64,000 nucleotides of DNA from Fretibacterium sp. (GTDB lineage: Bacteria; Synergistota; Synergistia; Synergistales; Aminobacteriaceae), in the NCBI GenBank assembly GCA_024695065.1, contig JAILIX010000038.1, positions 1 through 64,000 on the forward strand, given 5' to 3'. Positions 38,473-47,669 of this stretch are shown here, one piece after another. Position numbers and translations under genes: made by a program. Within the stretch, counting starts at the first letter, position 1. Each line of letters starts with the position of its first letter. The notes beneath the pieces were generated by a model. It did not search any database, was not told the DNA's origin, and saw nothing but the letters and a program-made list of their open reading frames with translations.

Positions 38473-39755
38473 CCTATCTGTGACAGAGCCGAAGTTATGG
38501 GTCCAAGGATGGACAGAGCAATCACTGCCACAACACCCCCTACAATAAGAATAAGAATGGGCTCCAGCAAGGCTGTCGTGGTCTTTATCTGTTCATCCAG
38601 CTCCTGATCATACCACGAAGCCATACGGTCCAGCATATTGTCCAAACGTCCCGTTTCCTCTCCAATTCGCATCATCTGTGCTATCAGGATGGGAAATATC
38701 TTAACCTCCCTGGCCGCATTTCCAAGAGAATCCCCCTGCTGGGTCCTCTCCTGAAGATGCGCAAAGCCATTGCCAACCACTGCATTGCCCGCCGCCCCCT
38801 TAGCCAGCTCCAGTCCAAGAGGCAAGGAAACCCCCGCTCCCAATGAAATAGCCAGGGTTCGCGTGGCCCGCAACATACAGGTTTTGAGGACCAGATTATG
38901 GAAGAAAGGCAAATGGAGTTTCAGCCGGTCCACGATGAAACCTCTGCGCGTCAGCAGCCATGTCAGAAACCCGAAGACGCCCAGTACTCCAGGCAAAAGA
39001 ATCTTCCATTTTGCGATGCAGTACTCCCCCGCCTCGAACATAAACTGTGTCAGCCGTGGCAGTTCAATATGCATGGCAGCAAAAACCTGACGGAACTGAG
39101 GAAGCAGAACAACGACAAAAACCAACAGGATAATGAAGGCTAAGATAATGACAAACGCAGGATAAAACAAAGCAGAGAAGATTTTATGCCGCAACTCTGC
39201 CCGCTTCTCAAGGAGGGTCGCCACCCCATCCAGAGCTTTGTCAAGCCGTCCGCTTTCCTCCCCTGCTTCAACCATAGAGGCTATCGTCGGGTTGAAGACA
39301 ATGTTGCTGCTAATAGCCTGACTCAGGGGGAGACCGCGTTCAAGGGAAGACTGGATGTCACGCAGTACCTCTCTGAAAGCTGCGCTGTTTTCCTGTTCAA
39401 TCAGGAGACCGACAGATGGAAAGACCCCTAAGCCAGCCTTAACCATCGTTGCCATCTGTCGAAAGAAGTTTTTGATTGTCCTGGATGGAATTGTTCTGGA
39501 GCGCAAAGAATGTCCCGATGATTCGGGAGGAGTATCCTCATAAAAAAAAGACGGCACATCAGACTGAGGACTGCCCCTTTCCCCAAGCAGAAGCACCGCT
39601 TCCGGAGAAATCTCCCCTTCGTCCGTTACCTGCAGAGAAAGGACAGTAACACCTTCACGACGAAGAGTTTCCAGAGCGCGTCCTTCATCCGGCGCCTCCA
39701 CATACCCTTCGATTATCCCTTTTTCATTTCCCCGTGCCCGATACCTGAACTTCAT
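38469..39755 (-). CDS. GspF/PilC inner-membrane protein
   Basis: 428 residues. Platform protein of type II secretion or type IV pilus machines. Residues 1-~60 resemble the GspF N-terminal region (FRYRARGNEKGIIEGYVEA), followed by a ~35-residue acidic/Ser-rich insert, then two GspF repeats (FFRQMATMVKAGLGVFPSVG; later LKTCMLRATRTLAISLGAGV) each followed by membrane helices, three in all (~205-225, ~255-275, ~400-422). Motif SMVEAGEESGRLD is typical. It is paired with a pseudopilin but lacks the usual GspE neighbour. Confidence 0.88.
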   Translation of the reverse strand: MKFRYRARGNEKGIIEGYVEAPDEGRALETLRREGVTVLSLQVTDEGEISPEAVLLLGERGSPQSDVPSFFYEDTPPESSGHSLRSRTIPSRTIKNFFRQMATMVKAGLGVFPSVGLLIEQENSAAFREVLRDIQSSLERGLPLSQAISSNIVFNPTIASMVEAGEESGRLDKALDGVATLLEKRAELRHKIFSALFYPAFVIILAFIILLVFVVVLLPQFRQVFAAMHIELPRLTQFMFEAGEYCIAKWKILLPGVLGVFGFLTWLLTRRGFIVDRLKLHLPFFHNLVLKTCMLRATRTLAISLGAGVSLPLGLELAKGAAGNAVVGNGFAHLQERTQQGDSLGNAAREVKIFPILIAQMMRIGEETGRLDNMLDRMASWYDQELDEQIKTTTALLEPILILIVGGVVAVIALSILGPITSALSQIG

Positions 39756-39816
39756 CTGAACAACGCGCCTCCCCCACTGCTGGCGCTGCGCGCCGGGTTC
39801 AGTATTTTATCGCGCT

Positions 39817-40215
39817 TTACCACAAATCCACAGCGCCGCTCTTTTTCCCTTTTACCCAGTAGGCTTTATTTTCATCAACCCGGACATAGACAACATCGAC
39901 ATTGCCCACCTTGGCAAGAATCTCGTCAGGCGTTATCTCACCGCCCAGAGGAGACTGGATGATAAGCCCCTTCTTTGTCGAGTCTTCCATTCCTGACGGT
40001 CTGATTCTTTTCTTGGCCGCCGTTTTTCTGGGCGTGGATTTTACTTCAGAATCCACCTCTACACCAAATACTTCCCTGATTTTAGCGATGACATCTTCGC
40101 CGATGGGTTTCCTGCCTGTTTCAACAGCAGTTATAACAGAAGCTTTAACATCAATAGCCTGTGCAAATGCGGCTTGTGTAAGGTTCTTAGATTTACGCAG
40201 TTCTCTGATATCCAT
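39817..40215 (-). CDS. XRE-family regulator with basic linker and DUF6465-like tail
   Basis: 132 residues. Residues 1-~52 are an XRE/Cro helix-turn-helix (IRELRKSKNLTQAAFAQAID, ETGRKPI). A basic linker (PRKTAAKKRIRPSG) leads to a ~55-residue domain (IIQSPLGGEITPDEILAKVG, then VYVRVDENKAYWVKG) that I associate with the small DUF6465-type proteins of Clostridia, from memory. AAAGGAAAGGG precedes the ATG. It stands alone between dnaK and gspF. The target is unknown; self-regulation is likely for such proteins. Confidence 0.75.
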   Translation of the reverse strand: MDIRELRKSKNLTQAAFAQAIDVKASVITAVETGRKPIGEDVIAKIREVFGVEVDSEVKSTPRKTAAKKRIRPSGMEDSTKKGLIIQSPLGGEITPDEILAKVGNVDVVYVRVDENKAYWVKGKKSGAVDLW

Positions 40216-40345
40216 AAAACGTCATTCCCTTTCCTTTTTACTCTTTCTTTTTTTCATAGGTCAGTTTTTACATTGTGCTGACCTTCGCTCAACCGTTTCA
40301 GATTACCACGGAAAAAGTCTGTCTGTCAAGAATTGAACACACGAA

Positions 40346-40383
40346 AAGGAGCGAGTGGGAAAAATTTTTCCTGCTCGCTCCTT
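40346..40383 (-). terminator. Terminator of the hrcA-grpE-dnaK operon
   Basis: AAGGAGCGAG (40346-40355) and CTCGCTCCTT (40374-40383) form a 10-bp stem; an inner GGAAAAATTTTTCC adds a second helix. On the minus strand it is followed by TTCG after a short T-run, 55 nt beyond the dnaK stop. Confidence 0.75.
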
Positions 40384-40437
40384 ATAATTATTTAAATACC
40401 TTATGGGCTACAAAATCCCATTCTCACCTGCCGTCAT

Positions 40438-42279
40438 CTAACGCTCGCTGAATTCCGCATCCACTGTTTCCCCATCGGAGGAAGAAGCACCGCCCGTGCT
40501 GCCGGACGAAGCCCCAGCGTCTCCTGCAGAACCGCCAGCCGCGCCGGCACCTGCAGCCTGATAGAGCCGCGCCGAGAATTCCTGAAGCGACTTGTCCAGA
40601 TCTTCTTTCGCACGCTTCATGGCCGCATCATCGCCCTTCTCAATAGCGCTCTTTAACGCATCAAGTTTGGCGTTAACCTTCCCTTTCTCCTCGGCGCTCA
40701 TCTTGTCGCCAAGGTCATTCATTAACTTCTCCGCCGCGAAGACAGCCGCGTCTGCCTCATTGCGCACTTCTGCCGCGCTGCGTTTCTGTTCGTCCTCCTC
40801 CGCATGGGCCTCGGCGTCGTTCTTCATGCGCTCAATCTCGTCCTTGGAGAGGTTGGAGGACTGAATTGTGATCTTCTGCGCCTTGCCCGTGCCCTTATCC
40901 TTGGCGGAGACGTTGAGGATACCGTTGACGTCAATGTTGAACGTAACCTCAATCTGCGGGATGCCGCGTGGTGCGGGCGGAATGCCGTCCAGCACAAACT
41001 CGCCCAACTTCACGTTATCCGCCGCCATAGAGCGCTCGCCCTGCAGAACCTTGATCTCCACCTGGGGCTGATTGTTGGCCGCAGTCGTGAACACCTGGCT
41101 CTTGGACACGGGGATAGCCGTGTTGCGCTCAATAACCTTCGTGAACACTCCGCCCAGGGTTTCGAGGCCAAGGGACAGGGGCGTAACATCCACCAGCACG
41201 ATATCCTTGTGATCACCCTTCAGAATTGCGCCCTGAATAGCCGCACCAGCCGCCACACACTCATCCGGATTGATGCCTTTCGTGGGCTCCTTGCCCAGCA
41301 GACTGACAATCTTTTTCTGCACCATCGGCATACGGGTGGATCCACCCACAAGAAGTATCTTGTCAACTTCCGAGGCACTGAGTCCAGAGTCAGATAAGGC
41401 ACGCTGCGTCGGTGTCACTGTGCGGTCCAGCAGATCTGCCGTCATCTCCTCGAACTTCGCCCGGGTCAGTTTCATCTCCAGGTGCTTGGGGCCCGTCTGG
41501 TTCGCCGTGATGAAGGGCAGAGAAATGGTCGTCTCCGTCATGTTGGAGAGCTCAATCTTCGCCTTCTCCGCTGCCTCACGCAGACGCTGCATGGCCATGG
41601 TGTCGTTCTTGAGGTCGATGCCCTCAGTCTTCCTGAACTCTTCCGCCATCCACTCAACGATGCGGTTATCCCAGTCATCACCGCCCAGCCGGTTGTCACC
41701 CGCTGTGGCCAGCACCTCGAATACGCCCTCTCCCACATCAAGGATGGAGACATCAAATGTACCGCCGCCAAGGTCGAACACCAGAATCTTGTGTTCCTCC
41801 TTACGGTTTTCGCCATAAGCCAGGCAGGCTGCCGTAGGCTCATTGATGATGCGGAGCACCTCAAGGCCTGCGATGGTGCCGGCGTCCTTTGTTGCCTGGC
41901 GCTGTGCGTCTGTGAAGTACGCCGGCACCGTAATGACCGCCTGGGTTACAGGCTCACCGAGGTAATCCTCCGCGTCACGCTTCATCTTCTGAAGGATCAT
42001 CGCAGAGATTTCCTGCGGCGTGTATTTCTTGCCGTCAATGCTGACACGGTAGTCCGTTCCCATCTCACGCTTGATGGACATAATGGTATGATCCGCGTTG
42101 ACAATGGCCTGACGTTTGGCCAGCTGACCTACCAGACGCTCGCCCTCCTTGGTGAAAGCCACAACGGACGGCGTAGTCCGAGCCCCCTCGTTATTGGGGA
42201 TAATAGTGGTCTGGTCCCCCTCCTGTACAGCAATACAACTGTTTGTCGTTCCCAGGTCAATGCCTACAACTTTTGCCAT
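40438..42279 (-). CDS. dnaK: Chaperone DnaK (Hsp70)
   Basis: 613 residues. Nucleotide-binding domain (1-~360): [19 protein letters not shown], the ATPase motif [14 protein letters not shown] and [14 protein letters not shown]-like [13 protein letters not shown]. The linker [11 protein letters not shown] is followed by the substrate domain (~385-510) and helical lid. The C-terminal tail is Gly/Ala/Ser-rich and ends VDAEFSER, close to the EEVD-like end of bacterial DnaK. It binds exposed hydrophobic peptides in an ATP cycle driven by GrpE and DnaJ. No dnaJ follows in this window. Last gene of the CIRCE-controlled operon. Confidence 0.97.
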   Translation of the reverse strand: MAKVVGIDLGTTNSCIAVQEGDQTTIIPNNEGARTTPSVVAFTKEGERLVGQLAKRQAIVNADHTIMSIKREMGTDYRVSIDGKKYTPQEISAMILQKMKRDAEDYLGEPVTQAVITVPAYFTDAQRQATKDAGTIAGLEVLRIINEPTAACLAYGENRKEEHKILVFDLGGGTFDVSILDVGEGVFEVLATAGDNRLGGDDWDNRIVEWMAEEFRKTEGIDLKNDTMAMQRLREAAEKAKIELSNMTETTISLPFITANQTGPKHLEMKLTRAKFEEMTADLLDRTVTPTQRALSDSGLSASEVDKILLVGGSTRMPMVQKKIVSLLGKEPTKGINPDECVAAGAAIQGAILKGDHKDIVLVDVTPLSLGLETLGGVFTKVIERNTAIPVSKSQVFTTAANNQPQVEIKVLQGERSMAADNVKLGEFVLDGIPPAPRGIPQIEVTFNIDVNGILNVSAKDKGTGKAQKITIQSSNLSKDEIERMKNDAEAHAEEDEQKRSAAEVRNEADAAVFAAEKLMNDLGDKMSAEEKGKVNAKLDALKSAIEKGDDAAMKRAKEDLDKSLQEFSARLYQAAGAGAAGGSAGDAGASSGSTGGASSSDGETVDAEFSER

Positions 42280-42370
42280 GATAAATTCCCCCTGTATATA
42301 AACTTTTTGATCGAAGATCAGCGGGCAAAGCCCTCCGGCCTCCTAATATTGTTGCCTGATTTACGCTAAA

Positions 42371-42979
42371 CTACTCTGCCTTTCCAACTATGACGCGCGC
42401 TGCACGCAGTACCCGGCCTTCCTTCGTCCGGTAGCCGCGGAGCTGCTCATTCACCACCGCACCGTCCTGTTCCGGGGTGTCCGCCGGGACGGTCCCAACA
42501 GCCTCATGGAAGTTGGCATCAAAACGTTGTCCCTCTGTTGGGATAACACTGACCCCCAGTTCCTCCAGCGCGGACAAAAACTGCCGCTGCACCATACGAA
42601 CACCCACAAGAACATCTCTTGCACTGCCATCCTCAGGCACCATCAGTGCCCGATCCAGATTGTCCAGCACGGGAAGAAGGGCTGTAATCACATCCTCCTC
42701 TGTTCGCCGGCGGGCCTCCTGTTTCTCACGGGTTACACGCTGTCGGTAGTTATAAAAATCCGCCCGCGACGCCGCAAGTTCCTGTTCCAGAGCGGTGATC
42801 CTCTCGTCCGGATTTTCCACCTTTGACTCCGATTCCGACTTTTTATCAGACAGCGTCTCTTCCGGATCCCCATCCTCAGGAATCAGAACATTATCTTCAT
42901 GAAGCTCAGGGTTCTCCTTTTCTTCATCTTCTCCTTCAATGACAGGCTCAAAATATTCATTCCCCATCTCATTTTCCAT
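42371..42979 (-). CDS. grpE: Nucleotide exchange factor GrpE
   Basis: 202 residues. The first ~65 are acidic and probably disordered (EGEDEEKENPELHEDN). A coiled-coil dimer region follows (ITALEQELAASRADFYNYRQ), then a beta-domain with the family signature FDANFHEAVGTVPAD and GYRTKEGRVLRAARVIV. It opens the DnaK nucleotide site to release ADP. Lies between hrcA and dnaK, the order found in many Gram-positive and related bacteria. Confidence 0.94.
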   Translation of the reverse strand: MENEMGNEYFEPVIEGEDEEKENPELHEDNVLIPEDGDPEETLSDKKSESESKVENPDERITALEQELAASRADFYNYRQRVTREKQEARRRTEEDVITALLPVLDNLDRALMVPEDGSARDVLVGVRMVQRQFLSALEELGVSVIPTEGQRFDANFHEAVGTVPADTPEQDGAVVNEQLRGYRTKEGRVLRAARVIVGKAE

Positions 42980-43039
42980 CTATGCCCAATCCTCCTTTGA
43001 CCTCGCCCAAACAGACGCATCCATGCACCTGCCCCGGCA

Positions 43040-44062
43040 TTAGGACATCCTGTCCGTCGCGTCCTCGTCCAAAGCGTCCACCACGGATTCCAGGACACCG
43101 ATGGAGCGCTCATAATCCATTCTCAGCGGGCCGATAAGCCCAAGGACAGCTTTCTGCTGGCGCGCTCTCGCAGGGATGAGGATCATCGCGCTCTCCTCCA
43201 TGCCTTCCGTCTCGTTCTCATCCCCCAGAGAGACTTTGAGATCCGCAGCCTGGCGGCATTTTTCCACCATCCGGGCCAGAGGCTTCTCCTGCTCCAGAAG
43301 CGAGAGCACAGCCTGAAGCCTTGAGAGTGCCTGGAAGTGCGGAAGGCTCAGAATGTGCTTGGCCCCACTGCTGAAGAAACGATAGTTCTGTTCCGTCAAA
43401 AAGCGGTCCAGTTCATCAATAGCCGCATGACAAGCCGTTTCGGCTTCCTCAAGCCCACCCAGCACATATTGATAGAGCACATCATGGACATCACTCCAGG
43501 GATGCCCCAGCGCCACAGTATTGATGCGCCGGCTGAGTTCTTCCAGAAGCCCCGGTTCCACCTCGCAAGGCAGATTGAACTGCGAATGATGAACAAGCCC
43601 GCCTTGAAGGACAATAAGGGCCAAAACGTTCGTCCCGCCCAGCGGCATCAGGTCAATATGCTGAATCTCGATATCATCCAGCCCGGAGACCGCCGCCACC
43701 GCCACGCAGTTCGTGAGCCGGGAGAGAAGGTGTGTGACGTAACCCAGCAGATCTTCAATACCGCTGCGCCGCCCTACCAGCTCCTTGCGCCAGGCTTCGG
43801 CCCCGTGAGTGCGGTTCCTTGCCCGCGCTGTCACAGAATCCACATAGACCCGGTAAGCCTTGGCCGTGGGCAGGCGGCCGGAGGACGTGTGAGGCTGATA
43901 GAAGTAGCCCAACTCCTCGAGATCTGCCATCTCGTTGCGAATAGTGGCAGGGCTCAAACCCCGGATGTACTTCTTCGTGATGGTGCGCGACCCGGCAGGC
44001 TCCCCTGTTTTGATATACTCGTACACCACCGCAAGAATGATGCTGAGCTGCCTCTCCGTCAT
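43040..44062 (-). CDS. hrcA: Heat-inducible transcription repressor HrcA
   Basis: 340 residues from the ATG at 44062 with GGAGGTGAGG just upstream; the 14 extra codons to 44104 run into the CIRCE operator. N-terminal winged helix (LSIILAVVYEYIKTGEPAGS, GLSPATIRNEMADLEELGYF, HTSSGRLPTAKAYRVYVD), then the GAF-like HrcA domain with its dimerising insert. It binds CIRCE as a dimer and is kept folded by GroEL, so it is inactivated on heat shock. First gene of hrcA-grpE-dnaK. Confidence 0.95.
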   Translation of the reverse strand: MTERQLSIILAVVYEYIKTGEPAGSRTITKKYIRGLSPATIRNEMADLEELGYFYQPHTSSGRLPTAKAYRVYVDSVTARARNRTHGAEAWRKELVGRRSGIEDLLGYVTHLLSRLTNCVAVAAVSGLDDIEIQHIDLMPLGGTNVLALIVLQGGLVHHSQFNLPCEVEPGLLEELSRRINTVALGHPWSDVHDVLYQYVLGGLEEAETACHAAIDELDRFLTEQNYRFFSSGAKHILSLPHFQALSRLQAVLSLLEQEKPLARMVEKCRQAADLKVSLGDENETEGMEESAMILIPARARQQKAVLGLIGPLRMDYERSIGVLESVVDALDEDATDRMS

Positions 44063-44094
44063 AACCTCACCTCCCCTGTCTATTGTGCTCTTAT

Positions 44095-44124
44095 TAATTA
44101 GCACTCTTAAAAGATGAGTGCCAA
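44095..44124 (-). promoter_or_regulatory. Candidate promoter overlapping CIRCE
   Basis: On the minus strand TTGGCA (44119-44124) may be the -35 box and TAATTA (44095-44100) the -10 box, with an 18-nt spacer. Both lie in or at the edges of the CIRCE repeat, so bound HrcA would block polymerase. Transcription would start about 25 nt before the hrcA ATG. Confidence 0.45.
44098..44124. promoter_or_regulatory. CIRCE operator
   Basis: TTAGCACTC (44098-44106), 9 nt, then GAGTGCCAA (44116-44124). This matches the CIRCE consensus TTAGCACTC-N9-GAGTGCTAA with one mismatch. It lies 36 nt before the hrcA start, the expected place for HrcA autorepression of the hrcA-grpE-dnaK operon. Confidence 0.95.
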
Positions 44125-44257
44125 TAAACTCTTAAAACGGTGTTAAGATTAGCAAGCCCTGCCCAAAATGTCAAGGAAAGACAGGAGGGGGGAATTACGT
44201 ATTTTGCAAAAGGAAAAAAGAGCCCGTAGGAGCGTGCCTGTTGAAATGCGTTTTGTT

Positions 44258-45931
44258 TTACCTCTTCCGTAAAAGGATAGAAGCCATGAGGGCTATCGCT
44301 AATGCGACGAATCCCGCGTCACACCCGCCGCCGCTTGTCGTGTTTTTGGACGCCGCTGCGGCCAGCCTGACCTCGCCCGTCTGGACGGAGAACTTGCCGT
44401 CCTTGCTCTGGCAGGTGACTTTGCACGCCACGCCGGGGAAGCTCACCGCGTTGCCGTTGGTGTCCTTCAGCTTTAAAACGTTAAGCTCCATTTTTCCATC
44501 TGTTCCGGCCTCAAGAACATAGGGGCCCTTTATCTCCTCTGCCAGGTTTGCGGCGACGCTGAGGAGCGAGATGATGTTAACCCAGACGTAGAACACAATC
44601 CCGGGCGCAGGCTTTGTCCCATCGGGGAGCGTGATGTTGATGGTGATGGAGGACCAGTTCGCCGCCGGCGTTTGGGGCATGTCCTGCTCGATGTCAGCGC
44701 TGGTGTTGAAGTTGCCCGTCGGCATGATGGGGGTAGTGTCGGAATTGTAGACTACAAGATCAGTTCCCGCGTTTCCGCCAAGGTCCCCCTCCGTAAAGGT
44801 CTTCAGCAGCTCGGGTTTTGTGGTGTTCTGACAATCAAAAGCGAAAATGTACGTAGTTGGGTAATCAACCTGCATATAGAGTATTTTGCTGCCATCGTCC
44901 CAGAGCAGAGCCCTGTACTCAGCGTGCGCGTCGGAGCCGAGTGGGAAGTCGTAGAATTTTTTGACTCCCGCCGTCTCGCTCCAATGGTAAATGGCCTTCG
45001 GGTTCTTCCCCATCTCTGGACCGTTCACAGCCGTCAGGAAATACAACCCACCCCGTCCGTCCGGGCAGAGGGAATGGACAAAACAGCCTTCATCGATATT
45101 CGATGATTCGACAATTGTAGTCTGAGTCTCGCCGTTGGTGATGAGGTCAATGCCCGTCGTGTCCCAGTTGGGCTTATAACCCACAGCTACCTTACCCTCG
45201 TTGGCTGCAGTCATCCGCCCATACGCACTACGCCCTTTCAACTCAAAACATTCCCGCTCAGATTTTAAATCCTTATCCAATAGATGCAGGGATTGTACTG
45301 CGTATGTACCTTCATCATCGAGAACATACACTATGTCTTTATTGATAAGACAGTCATGACCGAAGCTGCCATTCAGACCAAGGCCATCACGGGGAGCCTC
45401 TACCTTCCAGGCTACCGGGCCAATTTTGACCAATGCGGATCTTTTATCCCCAGTATATAAATTGTAGGGAGACACAGTTTGAGCGAACAGACTGCTGCCG
45501 GAGGCGCTAATCATACGTAATTTTCCTAAATTGAAATCACTTATGTTACGTTCCTTCGTGTCGATGGTCGCTGAAAAACCCTTTGCGGGGTTGTAGACAG
45601 CGACAGAGGAGGCATACGAGTACTCTGGGGACTCTGGCTCGGAATAAAAATCTTTACTTACAACCGCGATAAGGGGTTTGCCATCATATGTAATGGAATA
45701 AGGGTGAATTTCAAAATTAAAAGAGACAAGCGCCTTCTCGACCTTAAAAGCGCCATTTTCATAGGAAATACGCTCTATAACCGTAACTGATTGGTTATCT
45801 TCCTCATGACAGGGATAAAGAAGATCCGCCGACGCCGCGCCGCAGATACAAAGGAGCAGGGCACAGACCGCAAATGTCCTCCCTAATCGGGCAAAACTAT
45901 ACCCCCAATATCTTTCAGCAGTAATTTTCAC
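44258..45931 (-). CDS. Secreted protein with Synerg-CTERM sorting tail
   Basis: About 557 residues if it starts at the GTG at 45931. A signal peptide (ARLGRTFAVCALLLCICGAA, cut near SADLL) is clear, but no good ribosome site was found, so the exact start is unsure. The frame is open 172 codons further up, but that DNA encodes the toxin-antitoxin remnant on the other strand. The middle has beta-propeller-like repeats (YDGKPLIAVVS, LYFLTAVNGPEMGKNPK). The end is TTSGGGCDAGFVALA, a hydrophobic helix and RKR, the Synerg-CTERM form: a Cys-containing sorting signal of Synergistota surface proteins. Cell-surface location is therefore expected; function unknown. Confidence 0.8.
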   Translation of the reverse strand: MKITAERYWGYSFARLGRTFAVCALLLCICGAASADLLYPCHEEDNQSVTVIERISYENGAFKVEKALVSFNFEIHPYSITYDGKPLIAVVSKDFYSEPESPEYSYASSVAVYNPAKGFSATIDTKERNISDFNLGKLRMISASGSSLFAQTVSPYNLYTGDKRSALVKIGPVAWKVEAPRDGLGLNGSFGHDCLINKDIVYVLDDEGTYAVQSLHLLDKDLKSERECFELKGRSAYGRMTAANEGKVAVGYKPNWDTTGIDLITNGETQTTIVESSNIDEGCFVHSLCPDGRGGLYFLTAVNGPEMGKNPKAIYHWSETAGVKKFYDFPLGSDAHAEYRALLWDDGSKILYMQVDYPTTYIFAFDCQNTTKPELLKTFTEGDLGGNAGTDLVVYNSDTTPIMPTGNFNTSADIEQDMPQTPAANWSSITINITLPDGTKPAPGIVFYVWVNIISLLSVAANLAEEIKGPYVLEAGTDGKMELNVLKLKDTNGNAVSFPGVACKVTCQSKDGKFSVQTGEVRLAAAASKNTTSGGGCDAGFVALAIALMASILLRKR

Positions 45932-46066
45932 TGCTATCCATATACTTTCTGCATAAGAATAAAATTTATTCAATTCCGCGGAGGGGTTTTGCCAAATTCT
46001 GCCTTGTCGGGCCCACTCCAACAGGGTAAAATTATGCTGAAGGGGAATGAAGGAGGGCGTGGCATC

Positions 46067-46288
46067 ATGACAGTAGCCTTTGAACTGAGTGCGGGAGATA
46101 CAAAATTCGTCGAGAGATGGGCAGCGGACAAGCAGATGAGCATATCTGATCTGGCCCGTCAAATGTTCCTGGAGAGAATTGAGGAAGAGAGGGACTTGCA
46201 GCTTTAACGGCAAGCACGTGCGGAGTATGAGGCTGACCCTGTGACGTACACTCACAAGGAAATACGTAAGATATTGGATTGGGATTGA
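46067..46288 (+). pseudogene. RelB/DUF6290-like antitoxin, interrupted by a stop codon
   Basis: Start ATG 46067 with AGGAGGG 9 nt upstream. The N-terminal half is a ribbon-helix-helix antitoxin (FELSAGDTKFVERWAADKQM, SDLARQMFLERIEEE). A TAA at 46205-46207 stops it after 46 residues. The same frame then continues for 26 codons with the expected family ending (ARAEYEADPVTYTHKEIRKI) to a TGA at 46286-46288, which overlaps the toxin ATG. This points to a single nonsense mutation. A short product lacking the toxin-binding tail could still bind DNA. Confidence 0.75.
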
Positions 46289-46555
46289 TGCTTTACTCCG
46301 TAGAGTATACAAAACGGGCAGCAAGGGAGTTACGCAAGTCAGATAAAAACATCCGGCTGCGTATCTATGAATGGATTGATAAAAATCTGAATGACTGTGA
46401 AAACCCACGGCTGCATGGCAAGCGCTGGCCGGAAATCTCAGGGACAATGGAGTTATCTAATTGGAGAATATCGTATTATCACGGAAATCCACGACGCTGA
46501 AATCCTTGTTATGGCAGTGACCGTGGGGCACAGGCGAAAATTTTACGAAAGGTGA
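46288..46555 (+). pseudogene. RelE-type toxin with two frameshifts
   Basis: From ATG 46288 the frame gives a RelE-like start (YSVEYTKRAARELRKSDKNI, PRLHGK). After 46422 the family pattern moves to other frames: ALAGNL in one and then WSYLIGEYRIITEIHD and ILVMAVTVGHRRKFYER in a third, ending at TGA 46553-46555. Two single-base losses, near 46422 and near 46440, would explain this. The uncorrected frame ends at 46500 with a wrong C-terminus and lacks the catalytic Arg/Lys/Tyr end, so the toxin should be inactive. A sequencing error is the alternative. Confidence 0.75.
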
Positions 46556-46559
46556 CAGC

Positions 46560-47669
46560 ATGAACTCAAAACTCAGAGCTGCCTTGCTGATGAACGCCGC
46601 GCGGGCATCACTGGAAACGTTCACAAAGCTCTGTAAGGATTACGGCCCGGAGGCACTGTCCGACGGCGGCGAAAAGCTGTGGCAGGAACTTGGGCTTCGA
46701 TCCTCGACGCAGGCCAGACTGGACGAGCTGCTTCGCCAGCGGGACTGGCCGGAACGGGAGCTTGAGCGTGCGGAGAAGTTTGGCGCGCGCTTTCTGTCTG
46801 TGGATGACGCAGAGTATCCTCAGCGGCTGAAGGACACTGCACAGCCGCCCATCGGTCTCTACGTGAAGGGACCTGCAGACCTCTCCGCCCCATCGGTGGC
46901 GGTCGTGGGAACACGGCGATGCAGCCCTTACGGGAAGTCCGTGGCGGAGGGAGTGGGGCGTGCGCTGGCCAGTGCCGGATTTCCCCTTATCAGCGGCGGA
47001 GCGCGCGGCATTGACGCTGCCGGACACCGGGGATGCCTCTCCAGAGGAGGCGTTACGGTGGCCATTTTCGGCACAGGAATCGATCGCACCTATCCGATGG
47101 AACACCGTGAGCTTTTTCACCAGATAGCAGAACAGGGGGCCTTGGTTTCGGAATATCCCATTGGGGTCAGTGGTGACCCCTGGCACTTCCCCGAGCGCAA
47201 CCGCCTCATCGTCGGCATAGCCAGCAGAACCGTCGTGGTGGAATCCCCGGATGACGGCGGGGCGATGATCACCGCACGGCTGGCACTGGACATCGGCCGC
47301 GAGGTCTGGTGCGTTCCCGGGCATATCACGGAGACAGTATGCTGCGGCACCAATCATCTGATCCGCGACGGGGCACAGCCTTTAGTTGATATTGAAGAGT
47401 TTATACAGTGCATCTCGGGACATTACGGCCAATTGATGCTGGATCTGTCCCCACAGGAAGAAAACTCCCCCAAACCAGCCGCTCCTGAACTTACGACGGA
47501 TGAAAAATTGCTGCTGGCACTGCTCCAGCGGCAAGGCAGTGTAACGATGGATGACCTTCTTGCGGAAAGCGGTTTGAGCTTCCCCGTACTCCAAACGTGC
47601 CTGATGACACTCTCAGCCAACGGGCTTGCCATTTCCAGCGGTCCTGGGCGTTTTTCAGCCTCAGCCTGA
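46560..47669 (+). CDS. dprA: DNA-processing protein DprA
   Basis: 369 residues. It loads RecA on incoming single-stranded DNA during natural transformation. A short N-terminal SAM-like helical region (~1-70) is followed by the Rossmann-like DprA core (VAVVGTRRCSPYGKSVAEGV, ISGGARGIDAAGHRG, FGTGIDRTYPMEH, FPERNRLIVGIAS, VPGHIT, GTNHLIRDGAQPL). A C-terminal winged helix (~305-369; DDLLAESGLSFPVLQTCLMT) completes it. Starts 5 nt after the broken toxin. Its stop overlaps cbiG from the other strand by 9 nt. No other competence genes are here. Confidence 0.94.
   Translation: MNSKLRAALLMNAARASLETFTKLCKDYGPEALSDGGEKLWQELGLRSSTQARLDELLRQRDWPERELERAEKFGARFLSVDDAEYPQRLKDTAQPPIGLYVKGPADLSAPSVAVVGTRRCSPYGKSVAEGVGRALASAGFPLISGGARGIDAAGHRGCLSRGGVTVAIFGTGIDRTYPMEHRELFHQIAEQGALVSEYPIGVSGDPWHFPERNRLIVGIASRTVVVESPDDGGAMITARLALDIGREVWCVPGHITETVCCGTNHLIRDGAQPLVDIEEFIQCISGHYGQLMLDLSPQEENSPKPAAPELTTDEKLLLALLQRQGSVTMDDLLAESGLSFPVLQTCLMTLSANGLAISSGPGRFSASA

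Noticed and set aside
45932-46447. 172-codon N-terminal extension of the Synerg-CTERM protein frame
   Set aside because: It has no signal of its own, and the opposite strand carries the recognisable antitoxin and toxin; the signal peptide lies just after 45931.
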